A DNA stretch of 64,000 bases, taken from the NCBI GenBank assembly GCA_021776735.1, contig JAJFFH010000050.1, positions 147,824 to 211,823 on the forward strand, in the 5' to 3' direction. A program made the translations under genes and the position numbers. Below are positions 1-9,001 of this stretch, piece after piece (the first letter of the stretch is position 1; every line of letters starts with the position of its first letter). The stretch comes from Planctomycetota bacterium. GTDB lineage: Bacteria; Planctomycetota; PLA2. The notes under the pieces were generated by a model, which saw only the letters and a program-made list of their open reading frames with translations, searched no databases and was not told where the DNA came from.

Positions 1-1645
1 CCTCGGTAGCGCCCTCGGGCAGCCATGCGCGCTCCACCTTCGACGCGCCGCGGCAGCGAGCCTCCCCGCGCCCGGCGTCGAGATCAAAACACACAAGAAA
101 CTCGGCATCGCGAACCGCACTCTCGCGCCCCAACCGCACGCCGCGTCCACCGACGAGCACGGCACGATCACTGCCCGGCGCGCGCCGCCGCGCCAGCCGG
201 TCCGGAAACGCGGCAAAGATCGCCCGCAACACGGCGTCATCGTCCGGCGCACCCCGCTGCCGCCCCGCGAGCCGTTCGGCAAGCCGCTTCACGGTGCGGG
301 ACGGGCGCTGCATTGCGTCGAGGACGTCAGAGTCGGAATCAGTCACAGCGGCCCGCCTGCCGCCGCGCCACTCCGACAACACGGCGGCGGCGAGCGCAGC
401 GGGAGGGCGGGCACCGAGGCGTTCCCCTTCGAGCACGAGGCGGGCGAGACGCGGATGTACGGGCAGACGCGCCATGCGCCGGCCAAGTTCGGTCACCACC
501 CCGTCCTGCACCGCGCCGAGCCGCTCAAGCAGCTCGATCGCTTGCTCGAGCCGTGCCCTGTCGGGTGCCTCGAACCAGGGAAACGCCTCAAGGTCGCGCT
601 CGCCCCAACTCAGCAGTTCCAACGCGGCGCCCGCAAGATCCGCGCGCCGTACTTCCGGCTCAAGCGCGTCGCGCCGCCCGCGATGGTCGGCCTCGGTCCA
701 CAATCGTACGCAGTGGCCCGGCGCCGTACGGCCCGCACGGCCCTTGCGCTGGTCCGCCGACGCCTTCGAGGTCCGTTCCAGCGCGAGGCGCGGCAATCCG
801 AGCGTGGGATCGAACCGCGGCACGCGCACGAGTCCGGTATCGACGACGGCGCGCACGCCCGGCACCGTCACGCTCGTCTCGGCGACGTTCGTGGTCAAGA
901 CGATCTTGCGCGGCCCGCCCGTCCGCAGTGCGGCGTCCTGTTCCTCCGGGGAGAGACTGCCGTGCAGCGGCAAGACGTACGGAAGGTCGTGCAGTTGCGC
1001 GGCCAGACGGCGAATCTCCCCCACACCAGGCAAAAACACCAAGACATCGCCGTCCGTCTGCTGCCATTGTTTTCGGACCGCTCCAGCCGGATCCGCGTCG
1101 TCGTACTCGACCGTCACCGGATGCAGGAACCCCTCGCTCTTGAGCACCGGCACGTCGAGGAACTTGGCCACCGGCACGGGATCAATGGTCGCCGACATCA
1201 CCACGAGTTTCAGGTCGGGGCGCGCGTCTTGTTGCACGCGGCGCGCCATGGCGAGCGCGAGATCGCTTTGCAGGTTGCGTTCGTGAAACTCGTCGAAGAT
1301 CAGGACCGCGGTGCCGTCGAGAAACGGATCATCGGCGAGCATGCGCAACAACACGCCCTCGGTGGCGACGAGCAGGCGCGTGTCGGGCCCCGCGCGATTG
1401 TCGAGCCGAACGCGGTAACCGACCTCGCCGCCGAGCCGCGTGCCGCGCTCATCCGCAATGCGCCGAGCCGCCGCGCGCGCGGCCACGCGACGCGGCTCGA
1501 GCATGACGACACTGCCGAATTCAAGCAGCGCCGGCGGCACCCGCGTGGTCTTACCGGCTCCGGTCGGCGCCACAAGTACGACACCCGACGCATCCCGCAA
1601 CGCGGCAACGAGTTCCGGAAGGACACGATCGACAGGAAGCCGCAC
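1..1645 (-). CDS. hrpB: ATP-dependent helicase HrpB (3' end outside window)
   Basis: DEAH-box superfamily 2 RNA helicase of the HrpB type; about 548 codons are present and the frame runs open through base 1, so the C-terminal part is missing. Translating the minus strand from a GTG at 1645 gives Walker A APTGAGKT (residues 26-33), DEFHER (118-123), MSAT (150-153), then LVFLPG, TTNVAETSVTVPG and QRKGRAGR helicase-C motifs. The N-terminus VRLPVDRVLPELVAALR matches the usual HrpB start (LPID.VLPEL), which is why GTG 1645 is preferred; no ATG is available there. Motif order and spacing leave little doubt about the family; the biological role of HrpB is poorly known. The segment QQTDGDVLVF contains a copy of the dispersed ATCGCCGTCC repeat (1046-1055). 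Confidence 0.93.
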   Translation of the reverse strand, partial: MRLPVDRVLPELVAALRDASGVVLVAPTGAGKTTRVPPALLEFGSVVMLEPRRVAARAAARRIADERGTRLGGEVGYRVRLDNRAGPDTRLLVATEGVLLRMLADDPFLDGTAVLIFDEFHERNLQSDLALAMARRVQQDARPDLKLVVMSATIDPVPVAKFLDVPVLKSEGFLHPVTVEYDDADPAGAVRKQWQQTDGDVLVFLPGVGEIRRLAAQLHDLPYVLPLHGSLSPEEQDAALRTGGPRKIVLTTNVAETSVTVPGVRAVVDTGLVRVPRFDPTLGLPRLALERTSKASADQRKGRAGRTAPGHCVRLWTEADHRGRRDALEPEVRRADLAGAALELLSWGERDLEAFPWFEAPDRARLEQAIELLERLGAVQDGVVTELGRRMARLPVHPRLARLVLEGERLGARPPAALAAAVLSEWRGGRRAAVTDSDSDVLDAMQRPSRTVKRLAERLAGRQRGAPDDDAVLRAIFAAFPDRLARRRAPGSDRAVLVGGRGVRLGRESAVRDAEFLVCFDLDAGRGEARCRGASKVERAWLPEGATE

Positions 1646-1803
1646 GGGCAGGCGTTTGTAGCAAAGCCGCAAAGAGCAAAGGGGAACGAAGCCGGGGAAG
1701 CACACGGACGGCGATGCTCGCGAAGACCACGCGACGCCCTCCCGTGATCGAACGGACCGCCTCGTGCCTGCGTGAGCTCGGGACCCTTGAACCGTCCAGA
1801 CGG

Positions 1804-2045
1804 GACCGTTCTCGTTCTCGATGGACGTTCACGTTCACGTAGCGCCTGCCAATCCGAACAACAACGGATTCCCGACCCCGAACCCGAACCCGATCCCGCC
1901 GGCAAGCATGAACGCCCGACTCTCGTCCTCATTCCTTCGTGATCTTCGAGCCCTTCGTGGTGAATCTCATTCCTCCTCGTTGGCGGGCGTCGCGGGTCCG
2001 ACCGTTCTCGTTCACGAAGGACGTTCTCGTTCACGTAGCGCCTGC
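1804..2045. repeat. Two 46-bp direct repeats in the hrpB upstream intergenic region
   Basis: The 490-bp stretch 1646-2135 between divergent genes contains no convincing gene. It holds two 46-bp direct copies, 1804-1849 and 2000-2045, that differ at three positions and end in TTCACGTAGCGCCTGC. Each copy is built internally from GTTCTCGTTC / GTTCACGTTC hexamer-like units. A copy of the dispersed core GGACGGCGAT lies at 1706-1715 and a C-rich CCCCCCGCCCCCCCC tract at 2091-2113. The region must contain promoters for hrpB (minus) and the following DUF1080 gene (plus), but none is clear. Confidence 0.6.
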
Positions 2046-2135
2046 TTGTGCGGACGACGGCGGACGAACGAACGCGCGTTGAACGCCTCCGCCCCCCGCC
2101 CCCCCCGCCCCCTTCACTGTGCTACCATCGGCGAC

Positions 2136-3251
2136 ATGGATGGTGGATGGCACACTGCCGCGACAGTCGCTTGTGCGGGGCTCGTAATCGGAGCGCTCGC
2201 GGCGTTCTCGCGTGCAGGCGATCCGGACGTGGCCGACTTTCTCCTGAAGAAGGCGGAGAAGGCGCTGCGGGCCAAGGACTACGAGTCGGCCGCCAGCGAT
2301 TTCCGGCGGGCGCGCGACGAGTACACACCCCTGCCGTTGGCGAGCTATGGGCTCGGTGTCGCGCTCGAAAAGCTCGAACGGGAGAGCGAGGCGATTGCCG
2401 CGTACCGACAGTGTGTGGCCGAAGTGGACGAGGCGTCGGCGCCCGCCGCACAGCGTCGCGCCGCGCGCCGGGCGTCCTCCGCGCTTCGTCGGCTGCGCCG
2501 GCGCTACAAGGATCTCGACCGTGCAACGCAGGCGTTCTTGAAGGAGCTGACGAAGTTCGTACGCGAGCACAAGAAAAGCGATCCGAAGTGGGCTCGCACC
2601 GCTTGTGAAACGATCTTGCGGATCGAGCCCTCGCACCGTGAGGCGCGTCGAGTGCTCGATGAGCTGGTCTCTTCGAAGCCCAAGCCCCAAAAGAAAAAGG
2701 ACGAGGACAAGCCGAAGACCGAAAAGGGTTGGGGCAGTCCGCTGGTCGAAGGGGACGATTTGCCCGGTTGGAGTCCCGGCATCCGTCCGCCCTGGACGTG
2801 CCGCGATCGCCTCATCACCGTTGATGCCGAGCGTGGGAGCGGCGACATCAACTGGATGGACGACGTCACGATGAAGGGCCGCTTCGAGTTCCGCGCCGAG
2901 GCCCGGGTCGTTCGCGACGGCGGCCGGAAGCGCACGTACGGGATCTTTTTGGGCAACGGCAAGGACCGCTGGCACGGAGTGCTGATCCAGGACGACGACG
3001 CGGTCGTGCTTGTCGAGTTTGCGCCGGGTGGAACGTCGTTTCTCAAGGACGCGACACCGCGTGGCTTCAAACCCGCCCAGTGGCACAAGTTTCGGATCGT
3101 CGTGGATCGCGGCGATCTGAGCGTATTCCTCGACGGCGCACGGGTGTTGCAGCACGCCGCCGACGATCGGAACGCGTTCCGCGGCAAGCTCGGACTGTTC
3201 GCGCAAAAGGGCCGCTTCGAGTTCCGCAACCTGCGGTGGAAAAAGCAATGA
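2136..3251 (+). CDS. Secreted TPR + DUF1080-like (concanavalin-fold) protein
   Basis: 371 aa. The N-terminus has a hydrophobic signal or anchor (residues 7-25), then TPR-like helices (DVADFLLKKAEKALRAKDYESAASDF, about 30-160), a Lys/Glu-rich linker (PKPQKKKDEDKPKTEK, about 185-200) and a C-terminal beta-rich domain. That domain resembles DUF1080/3-keto-disaccharide hydrolase folds (LPGWSPGI, EFRAEARVV, WHKFRIVVDRGDLSVFLDG, FRGKLGLFAQKGRFEFRNLRWKKQ). DUF1080 proteins are strongly expanded in Planctomycetota and usually act on or bind sugars outside the cytoplasm; whether this one has enzymatic activity cannot be read from the sequence. ATG 2136 was chosen because it gives the signal peptide; the open frame upstream is low-complexity. 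It overlaps the next gene by 4 bp (ATGA), and the two proteins are paralogous. Confidence 0.8.
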   Translation: MDGGWHTAATVACAGLVIGALAAFSRAGDPDVADFLLKKAEKALRAKDYESAASDFRRARDEYTPLPLASYGLGVALEKLERESEAIAAYRQCVAEVDEASAPAAQRRAARRASSALRRLRRRYKDLDRATQAFLKELTKFVREHKKSDPKWARTACETILRIEPSHREARRVLDELVSSKPKPQKKKDEDKPKTEKGWGSPLVEGDDLPGWSPGIRPPWTCRDRLITVDAERGSGDINWMDDVTMKGRFEFRAEARVVRDGGRKRTYGIFLGNGKDRWHGVLIQDDDAVVLVEFAPGGTSFLKDATPRGFKPAQWHKFRIVVDRGDLSVFLDGARVLQHAADDRNAFRGKLGLFAQKGRFEFRNLRWKKQ

Positions 3252-4296
3252 CACGATCCGCGCTGGTGCTCATCGTGTTCGCGTTCGCCTTCGCACTGCC
3301 GGCGGGTGCGGACCGCGAGACGGCCGGCTTCTTCGTGCAAAAAGCGCGTACGGCCCTGGGCAAGGACGATCGTGCGGAAGCCGCCAAATGGGTGCGGCGT
3401 GCGCTCAAGGAAGAGCCGCGCTACGCCCCGTGCTGCTGGTCGCGGCCGAACTCGCCCGGGTTCAGGACCGGCCGAACGACGCCGTCGGCCACCTCGAGGC
3501 ATGCGTCGCGCTGGACGGCGCGGCCGATCTCACCGACGAGGAGCGCGCGGCGATTCGCAAGGCACGGGAGATGCTCAAGAATCTCGACCCCGCCCGATCC
3601 GCCTACGAGAAAATGGTTGAAGGCTATGTCAAGCGCATGACCGCGCTGGCGGAGCGCAGCGTCAAGGATCCCCGGCTGGCCAAGGAGTGCTGGCGACACA
3701 TCCACCTTGTTCGTCCCGATGATCCGATCGCCAAGCGCCACGCCGCCGGTGTCGGAGTGGCGGGCGAAGACGGCACCGTGCTTTTCAACGGCAAGAGCCT
3801 CGAAGGCTGGAGCGCGGGACCGCCCCAATGGACGGTGCGCGACGGAGTGATGATCGGCAACGCTCCGGATTCGGCGGCGGTCAACCGTTGCCTGCACGAG
3901 GTCAAGGGCGACTTCACGTTCACGGTCGAGGCGCGCGTCGTAACCAATCTGGGCAAGAATCCCGTGTTCGGCATCCTGTTCGGCGTGCGCGGATCGTACG
4001 ACCACTTCGGTCTGTGGATCTGGCCCGAAAGCTGGCGTTTCGGGCACAAGACCGGAGAACACAAGACCGACGAACTGCACCGCCGACTGTTTCGCAGCTC
4101 CGGCAGCAAGAACTACAAGCCCTCGAAGTTCAACCTCTACCGCATCGAGGTCCGCGGCAAGCGCGTCACCGCGTTCGTGAACGACTTAAAGATCTGGTCC
4201 ACCTCGGGCGCGGTCCGATCCCTCGACGGCTTCGTTGGATTCTGGGTCCAGGAACGCAAGGTCGAAGTCCGCCGCGTGGTCCTGAAGCGCGAGTAG
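3248..4296 (+). pseudogene. TPR + DUF1080-like protein, interrupted by a one-base frameshift
   Basis: Paralogue of the preceding gene, starting at ATG 3248 in an ATGA overlap. The first frame encodes a signal peptide (MTRSALVLIVFAFAFALPAGA) and TPR-like sequence up to KEEPRYAP, then becomes nonsense. The expected continuation VLLVAAELARVQDRPNDAVG is in the +2 frame, beginning at about 3430, and runs to 4296 with a clear DUF1080 domain (LFNGKSLEGWS, WTVRDGVMIG, YRIEVRGKRVTAFVNDLKIW). Restoring one base within the run TACGCCCCGTGCTG (about 3424-3437) would give a single protein of about 349 aa. Both halves retain normal codon use, so this is either a very recent mutation or a sequencing/assembly error. 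Confidence 0.8.
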
Positions 4297-4318
4297 AACT
4301 CGCTCCCTCACGCGGGCA

Positions 4319-5947
4319 TTATTGCGGCAAGCGCGCGCCTGAAAGCACCACCAGATTGCCCACATCGATCGTGCCCGGGGCGAGGCCGTTGCCGGTCATC
4401 TCGTTGAAGATCAGGTCGAAGAGGCCGTCGCCGTTGGCGTCCAGCGTGGCCATGCTGTACGCCAGCACGTCGCCGTTGTCGCCGCCCTGTCTTCCGTTGG
4501 CGCCGGTGATGACCGTCACGCGCAGGTCGCCCGGGACGTTGCGCAGATCGATGATCGGGGGCCAGCGCTCGCCACCGTAGAACACGTGGATCGTGCCCGC
4601 ATCGATGCGCGTATCGACCTCGGCGTGCGGCGAGGCGGTGGCCAGATCGAAGTGGCCGTCGCCATCGAAGTCGCCTGCGACGGCCGTGTCGTTGGCGATG
4701 TCGCCCGGATTGCGGCCGAGGATCGTCGTCGTCGCCACGCCGGCGGGCGGCTGGTCGATGCGGAAATCCTGACCGCGCAGTGCGGGCGCGTTGTAGATCA
4801 CGTGGCCTGCGCCGGAACTCACACGCCCTCCGGCAAGGTCGCCGCTGATGTCGCCGACGAACAGGTCGCTCAGGCCATCGCCGTCGAAATCGATGCCGGC
4901 GACGATCTCTTCGCCGAAATTGCGGTTGCGCGGCTCGCCGCGGATGATCGTGCGCGCGCCCGGCGACTGCGTGATGTCGAACGTGAAGCCGACGGGCCAG
5001 GGGTCGGCGAAGTTGTCGTCCCAGGCGATGAACAGCCGTCCGTTCGGTGCACCGCCCGACGCGCGCGCGGAGCCCGGCGGTGAACCGTTGGCCGGAATCG
5101 ACGCACCGCCGCGGTTGATCGTCGCCGCGATCAGGACCTCGGCGCGACCGTTGCCGTCCAAGTCCGCGATTTGGCAGGTCGCGCCAAAGTGGAACTCGAT
5201 CGAACCGCCGCCGGGCGTGATGCGCACGAGATTGCCGTCGAGCGAGCCGCCGGCCTTCAGGTAGGCGCCGCCGCGAATCAGGTAGGCCGCCCCGCCCTCG
5301 CCTTCCTGGTCCGCGCCGACGACGATGTCCGCGATACCGTCGCCGGTGACGTCGCCGGTCCGCATCCAGATCCCGAACCGACCGAGCGCCTCGGTCCCGG
5401 TAATGGTGCGCTGCGCCACACTCGCGTCAGGCGTGCGCAGATCGAACACGGTGAGGGCTGCGGCCAGCGCGCGCGCCCCCGCCCCCCCAAACACTATGGT
5501 CAGCGCTCCGATCCCTCCGCCGTGGTTTTGCCGACCGATCAGGAGATCACCGAGGCCGTCGCCATCGACATCGTCGATCCAGACCTCGTTGCCGCACGTC
5601 TCGCGCGTCTCGTCGCCGAGGATGCGCAGCACGTTGGGCTGGTCGCCGGCGGTGTCGCGCGTGCCCGTGAGCGTGCCGTCGCCGAAGACCCAAAACACCT
5701 CGCCGGCGTCGTTGCGCCCGAGCGGATCCGCCCGAAACGCCGCGAACGCGAAGTCCGCGTTGCCATCGCCGTCGCAATCGAGCCCGCCCGCGACCGGTAC
5801 GCCAAGGGCGCCGTTGCCGGACGAGCCGTGCACGCGCAAGACCCCGGCCGCCGCCGCGAGGTCGAGGATGGCCAACGCCTGCAAGAGGGCGGCCCCGCCG
5901 CCGCCACACGCGGCTACGATCACGAACATGGCTGTCCAACGCTTCAT
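4319..5947 (-). CDS. Secreted FG-GAP/VCBS repeat protein
   Basis: 542 aa. Signal peptide at the N-terminus (MKRWTAMFVIVAACGGGGAA, possibly lipidated at Cys14), followed by six or more FG-GAP/integrin-alpha-like repeats, each with a calcium-binding loop: DCDGDGNADFAF, DVDGDGLGDLLIG, DVTGDGIADIVVG, DLDGNGRAEVLIA, DFDGDGLSDLFVG, DFDGDGHFDLATA, DANGDGLFDLIF. A seven-bladed beta-propeller at the cell surface is the family expectation; the ligand is unknown. ATG 5947 is chosen because it gives a signal peptide, although the frame stays open to 6232. It is convergent with the DUF1080 pair, 22 bp apart. A GCCCCCGCCCCCCC tract inside the gene encodes FGGAGARAL. Confidence 0.85.
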   Translation of the reverse strand: MKRWTAMFVIVAACGGGGAALLQALAILDLAAAAGVLRVHGSSGNGALGVPVAGGLDCDGDGNADFAFAAFRADPLGRNDAGEVFWVFGDGTLTGTRDTAGDQPNVLRILGDETRETCGNEVWIDDVDGDGLGDLLIGRQNHGGGIGALTIVFGGAGARALAAALTVFDLRTPDASVAQRTITGTEALGRFGIWMRTGDVTGDGIADIVVGADQEGEGGAAYLIRGGAYLKAGGSLDGNLVRITPGGGSIEFHFGATCQIADLDGNGRAEVLIAATINRGGASIPANGSPPGSARASGGAPNGRLFIAWDDNFADPWPVGFTFDITQSPGARTIIRGEPRNRNFGEEIVAGIDFDGDGLSDLFVGDISGDLAGGRVSSGAGHVIYNAPALRGQDFRIDQPPAGVATTTILGRNPGDIANDTAVAGDFDGDGHFDLATASPHAEVDTRIDAGTIHVFYGGERWPPIIDLRNVPGDLRVTVITGANGRQGGDNGDVLAYSMATLDANGDGLFDLIFNEMTGNGLAPGTIDVGNLVVLSGARLPQ

Positions 5948-6019
5948 GCCCCCATCGTATCCGCGATGCCCTGCGGTGGCGCAACCGTGACAGGCACGGC
6001 CTACAAGGCGACACTCTTC

Positions 6020-6316
6020 ATGCGCCATTCCCTGATCGCCCTCGCCGTCGTCGCGGCCGCCTGCTCCACGACCGGCCAGAAGAACCCGTACCCGCCGCGA
6101 ACCGCATCGGAAAAGGAGCAGTACGTGCAGGCCGTCAAGGGCGGGCGTATCGTTCTCGGCATGACGAAGGCCGAGGCGCGCCGGTCCTGGGGCAAGCCCA
6201 TGAAGAAAAACCGCTTCGACTTCCGTGGGCAAGACGTGGAGCGGTGGATGTACGCATTTTCGGAGTTCTACTTCGACCGCTGGGGCCGTGTCGTCGGTTT
6301 TCGCGGGCCCGGATAG
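6020..6316 (+). CDS. Small lipoprotein, BamE/SmpA-like
   Basis: 98 aa with a lipoprotein signal (MRHSLIALAVVAAACSTTGQ, lipobox AAAC, Cys15). The mature part contains GMTKAEARRSWGKPMKKN and YFDRWGRVVGFRG, the pattern of the SmpA/OmlA (BamE) fold, in which GM-x-K/T-x-E-V-x-x-x-x-G-x-P is the hallmark. Real BamE works with the outer-membrane assembly machine; proteins with this short domain are often of unknown role. ATG 6020 is preferred over upstream in-frame codons because it places the hydrophobic signal at the start. Divergent from the FG-GAP gene, with 72 bp between. Confidence 0.65.
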   Translation: MRHSLIALAVVAAACSTTGQKNPYPPRTASEKEQYVQAVKGGRIVLGMTKAEARRSWGKPMKKNRFDFRGQDVERWMYAFSEFYFDRWGRVVGFRGPG

Positions 6317-6365
6317 ATAACGGGCGAAAGCGAATGAGGGGGGCGGGGGCAGCTACGATCAAGGG

Positions 6366-6902
6366 ATGCCCCAGACCGACTCCGCGGTCGCGATCCGTGA
6401 CGCGCTGAAGAACCAGTACCACGCGAGCCTCGCCATGCTTGGCGATGCCATCTCGCACTGCCCGGATGAGCTGTGGACGTCGCGAGACGACACGAACGCG
6501 TTCTGGCAAATCGCGTATCACACCCTGTTCTTTGCGCATTTCTACAGCCAACCCGACGAAGGTTCGTTTTCGCCCTGGCAAGGCCACCAAACCGGCTCCC
6601 AGTATCCGGACGCGATCCCGGGGCCGCCCGATCCCAAGAGCGACTTGCCGCTACTGCCCGATCCGTACACCAAAGCCCAGATCCTCGAATACTGGCGCTG
6701 GTGCGTGGCGTACATCGACGACGCGATTGATGCCGTGGATCTCTTCGCTTCGGACTGCGGATTCCCGTGGTATCCGATTCCCAAGCTCGAGCATCTCATG
6801 GTCAACCTCCGGCACATTCAGCACGGCGCCGCCCAGCTCGCGGATCGACTGCGCCGCACGTCGGATGTGGGCGTCGATTGGGCGGCCACGCGACCGGCAT
6901 GA
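6366..6902 (+). CDS. DinB-like four-helix metal-binding protein
   Basis: 178 aa, no signal peptide. Helical pattern and the motif IAYHTLFFAHFY (His near 52) with a second conserved His in NLRHIQHGAAQLADRLR near the C-terminus fit the DinB/YfiT superfamily, in which three His bind a metal and act in thiol-dependent transferase reactions. The aromatic-rich middle (FSPWQGHQTGSQYPD) is typical of larger, uncharacterised members. The substrate cannot be inferred. A G-rich tract (6338-6350) lies just before the start. Confidence 0.7.
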   Translation: MPQTDSAVAIRDALKNQYHASLAMLGDAISHCPDELWTSRDDTNAFWQIAYHTLFFAHFYSQPDEGSFSPWQGHQTGSQYPDAIPGPPDPKSDLPLLPDPYTKAQILEYWRWCVAYIDDAIDAVDLFASDCGFPWYPIPKLEHLMVNLRHIQHGAAQLADRLRRTSDVGVDWAATRPA

Positions 6903-6995
6903 CCGTTGACCCGTTTCGCGCTCGGCCCGTAGACCTAGCTTGTCCTCGCTCGCCCTCGGGCCCGACGATGGGATATATTCACAACCGCTGACGCC

Positions 6996-8387
6996 ATGCG
7001 ACTTTTTTTGACAGTGCTCCTGCTTTCCGCCTGGACCCCGATCCTGGCCCAAGAACCCGCCAAAAAAGCCGGGGAAGAGAGCACGCCGCATCTTGAGGCC
7101 GACGATCCGCTCTTGCGCCATGCGGCGTTGCGGGCGCTCGCGGAGCGAGGTCCGGCGGCCAAGGATGCGCTGGAGTCCGTCTTGCCGCTTCTGCGGGACG
7201 CGAAGCCTTGGGTGCGACTCGAGGCCGGCCGCACCATTGTCGCGATCGGCGCGGGCAAGCCTCAAGTGCGTTTCCTGGTCCAGCGCCTGCTGGTCGCGAA
7301 CATCCCGCTGGAACAGGTGCTGTGCGTCGCGCTCGCCGATGTCGGAGCGCCGGCGGTCAAGCCACTCGTGAAGCTGCTCGCCGCGGAAAAGCCCCTCCAT
7401 CGCCGCAAGGCGCTCGGCGCGCTGGCGTACTTCGGCAGGCACGGCGCGCCCGCGATTCCGCGCCTGCTTGAACTCATGGACGACCGGCGCGCCGCCATAA
7501 AGCGGCTTGCGGCCGAGGCGCTGCGCCGGCTGGGGCCGTGGGCCGAGGAGTACGTCCCGGAACTCATCGACGCGCTCAAGCTCGGCAGCCCCCAGGTGAA
7601 GTTCACGGCCGCGCGTATGCTCGCGCAAGTCGGCCCGGCCGCGAGCGAAGCGGTACCCGCGCTCAAGGAGACGGCTCTGTCGGCTACCAGCGCCGGGGTC
7701 AAGTCCGCGGCGGCCGCAGCGCTGCTCAGCATCGACATCCAGCCCCGAAAAGAACTGCACCCCGCGCTGCTCGACGCGACGCTGGTCAAGAACAAGGCGG
7801 CGCCCGCGGTCTTTCGCGTGAAGCTCGAGACGACCAAGGGCGACATCGTGCTGCGGGTGACGCGTGCGTGGGCCCCCCATGGCGCGGACCGGTTTTGGCA
7901 GATGCTGCGCATCGGTTTTTTTGACAACGTCGCGTTTTTCAGGGTACTGAACGGATTCGTCGCGCAGTTCGGCTTGCACGGCGACAGCCGCGTCAACGGC
8001 GTGTGGCGCGACCGGACGATTCCGGACGATCCGCCGAACAAGCCGAACCTGCTGGGCACGATCGCGTTCGCGAAGACCAACGACCCCAACAGCCGCGCGA
8101 CGCAGCTGTTTTTCAATCTCGGCAACAACGGCGCCCTGGACAAGCAGGGCTTCGCGCCCATCGGCGAGATCGAAAGCGGCCTCGCGGTCGCGCAGGCGCT
8201 GTTCAGCGGCTACGGCGATCCTCCGGGCGGTCCGGATCAACGTGCGATCGCCTCGATGGGCAACGAGTACCTGGCACGCCGCTTTCCGAAGCTCGACTAC
8301 GTCAAGCGCGCGATCCTGATCAAGACCACGGATGTCCCCGCCAGCAACGCCGCCAACGACAACGACAAGAAGGACAAGAAAAAGTGA
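6996..8387 (+). CDS. Secreted HEAT-repeat protein fused to a cyclophilin-type peptidylprolyl isomerase
   Basis: 463 aa. Signal peptide (MRLFLTVLLLSAWTPILAQ), HEAT-like repeats at about 35-260 (LLRHAALRALAERGPAAKDAL, LVQRLLVANIPLEQVLCVALADVG, AEALRRLGPWAEEYVPELIDALK), then a cyclophilin domain at about 270-440 (FRVKLETTKGDIVLRV, NVAFFRVLNGFVAQFG, GTIAFAKTNDPNSRATQLFFNLGNN, GFAPIGEIESG). The catalytic Arg in FFRV and the SRATQLFFN segment (canonical SqFFI) are kept, so isomerase activity is plausible. The Lys-rich tail NDKKDKKK is probably linker or charge anchor. A TATATT sequence (6974-6979) lies about 17 nt before the ATG and may be a -10 element. It overlaps the next cyclophilin gene, forming an operon. 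Confidence 0.87.
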   Translation: MRLFLTVLLLSAWTPILAQEPAKKAGEESTPHLEADDPLLRHAALRALAERGPAAKDALESVLPLLRDAKPWVRLEAGRTIVAIGAGKPQVRFLVQRLLVANIPLEQVLCVALADVGAPAVKPLVKLLAAEKPLHRRKALGALAYFGRHGAPAIPRLLELMDDRRAAIKRLAAEALRRLGPWAEEYVPELIDALKLGSPQVKFTAARMLAQVGPAASEAVPALKETALSATSAGVKSAAAAALLSIDIQPRKELHPALLDATLVKNKAAPAVFRVKLETTKGDIVLRVTRAWAPHGADRFWQMLRIGFFDNVAFFRVLNGFVAQFGLHGDSRVNGVWRDRTIPDDPPNKPNLLGTIAFAKTNDPNSRATQLFFNLGNNGALDKQGFAPIGEIESGLAVAQALFSGYGDPPGGPDQRAIASMGNEYLARRFPKLDYVKRAILIKTTDVPASNAANDNDKKDKKK

Positions 8388-8392
8388 TACGA

Positions 8393-9001
8393 ATGCTGCT
8401 CCTCGCCGTGTTGAGCGGCGCTCTCCTGGCTGCCTGCGGCGGCGATGACAAGAAGCAAGAGCCGATCCCGCCGGCGGAGCCCGCGCCGGGAACCTATCGC
8501 GTCAAGCTCGAAACGACCGAGGGCGACATCGTCATCGAGGTCCACCGCGACTGGGCCCCCATCGGCGCCGATCACTTTCTTCGGCTGGTGAAGGCGGGCT
8601 ACTACGACGACTGCGCCTTTTTTCGGATCGTACGCAACTTTGTCGTGCAGTGGGGCGTCAACTCCGACCCCGCGGTCACGAAGCGGTGGATCAACAAGAA
8701 CATTCGAGATGACCCGGTGCTCAAGTCCAACAAGCAGTGGTACGTCACCTTCGGTACGACCGGACCTCCGAACACGCGCTCGACCCATGTCTTCATCAAC
8801 CTGAAACGAAACTACGGCTTGGACAGGCAGGGTTTCGCGCCGTTCGGCGAGGTCGTCGAGGGACGTGAAGTGGTCGGAAAACTCTACTCCGGCTATGCCA
8901 GTCCGCCTGACCAGACGGTCATGGCGGCGCAAGGTCGCGCGTATCTGCAGGCGAGGTTCCCCAAGCTCGACTACATCAAGAAGGCGACCGTCGTCGAGTG
9001 A
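8393..9001 (+). CDS. Lipoprotein cyclophilin-type peptidylprolyl isomerase
   Basis: 202 aa. Lipobox signal MLLLAVLSGALLAACGG (Cys16) followed by a single cyclophilin domain: YRVKLETTEGDIVIEV, CAFFRIVRNFVVQWG, PPNTRSTHVFINL, QGFAPFGEVVEG. It is a close paralogue of the isomerase domain just upstream and probably arose by tandem duplication. ATG 8393 is preferred; a GTG at 8384 would overlap the previous stop and is possible. The stop TGA overlaps the GTG of the glycosyltransferase gene, so the three genes are likely cotranscribed. Confidence 0.87.
   Translation: MLLLAVLSGALLAACGGDDKKQEPIPPAEPAPGTYRVKLETTEGDIVIEVHRDWAPIGADHFLRLVKAGYYDDCAFFRIVRNFVVQWGVNSDPAVTKRWINKNIRDDPVLKSNKQWYVTFGTTGPPNTRSTHVFINLKRNYGLDRQGFAPFGEVVEGREVVGKLYSGYASPPDQTVMAAQGRAYLQARFPKLDYIKKATVVE

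Noticed and set aside
25..1747. Three long overlapping plus-strand ORFs (330-430 codons)
   Set aside because: They are shadows of hrpB; only the minus-strand frame shows helicase motifs, and the plus frames are Arg/His-rich without recognisable domains.
5171..6316. 381-codon plus-strand ORF ending in the small lipoprotein
   Set aside because: Most of it opposes the FG-GAP gene; only the last 98 codons (from 6020) have a signal peptide and a recognisable domain.
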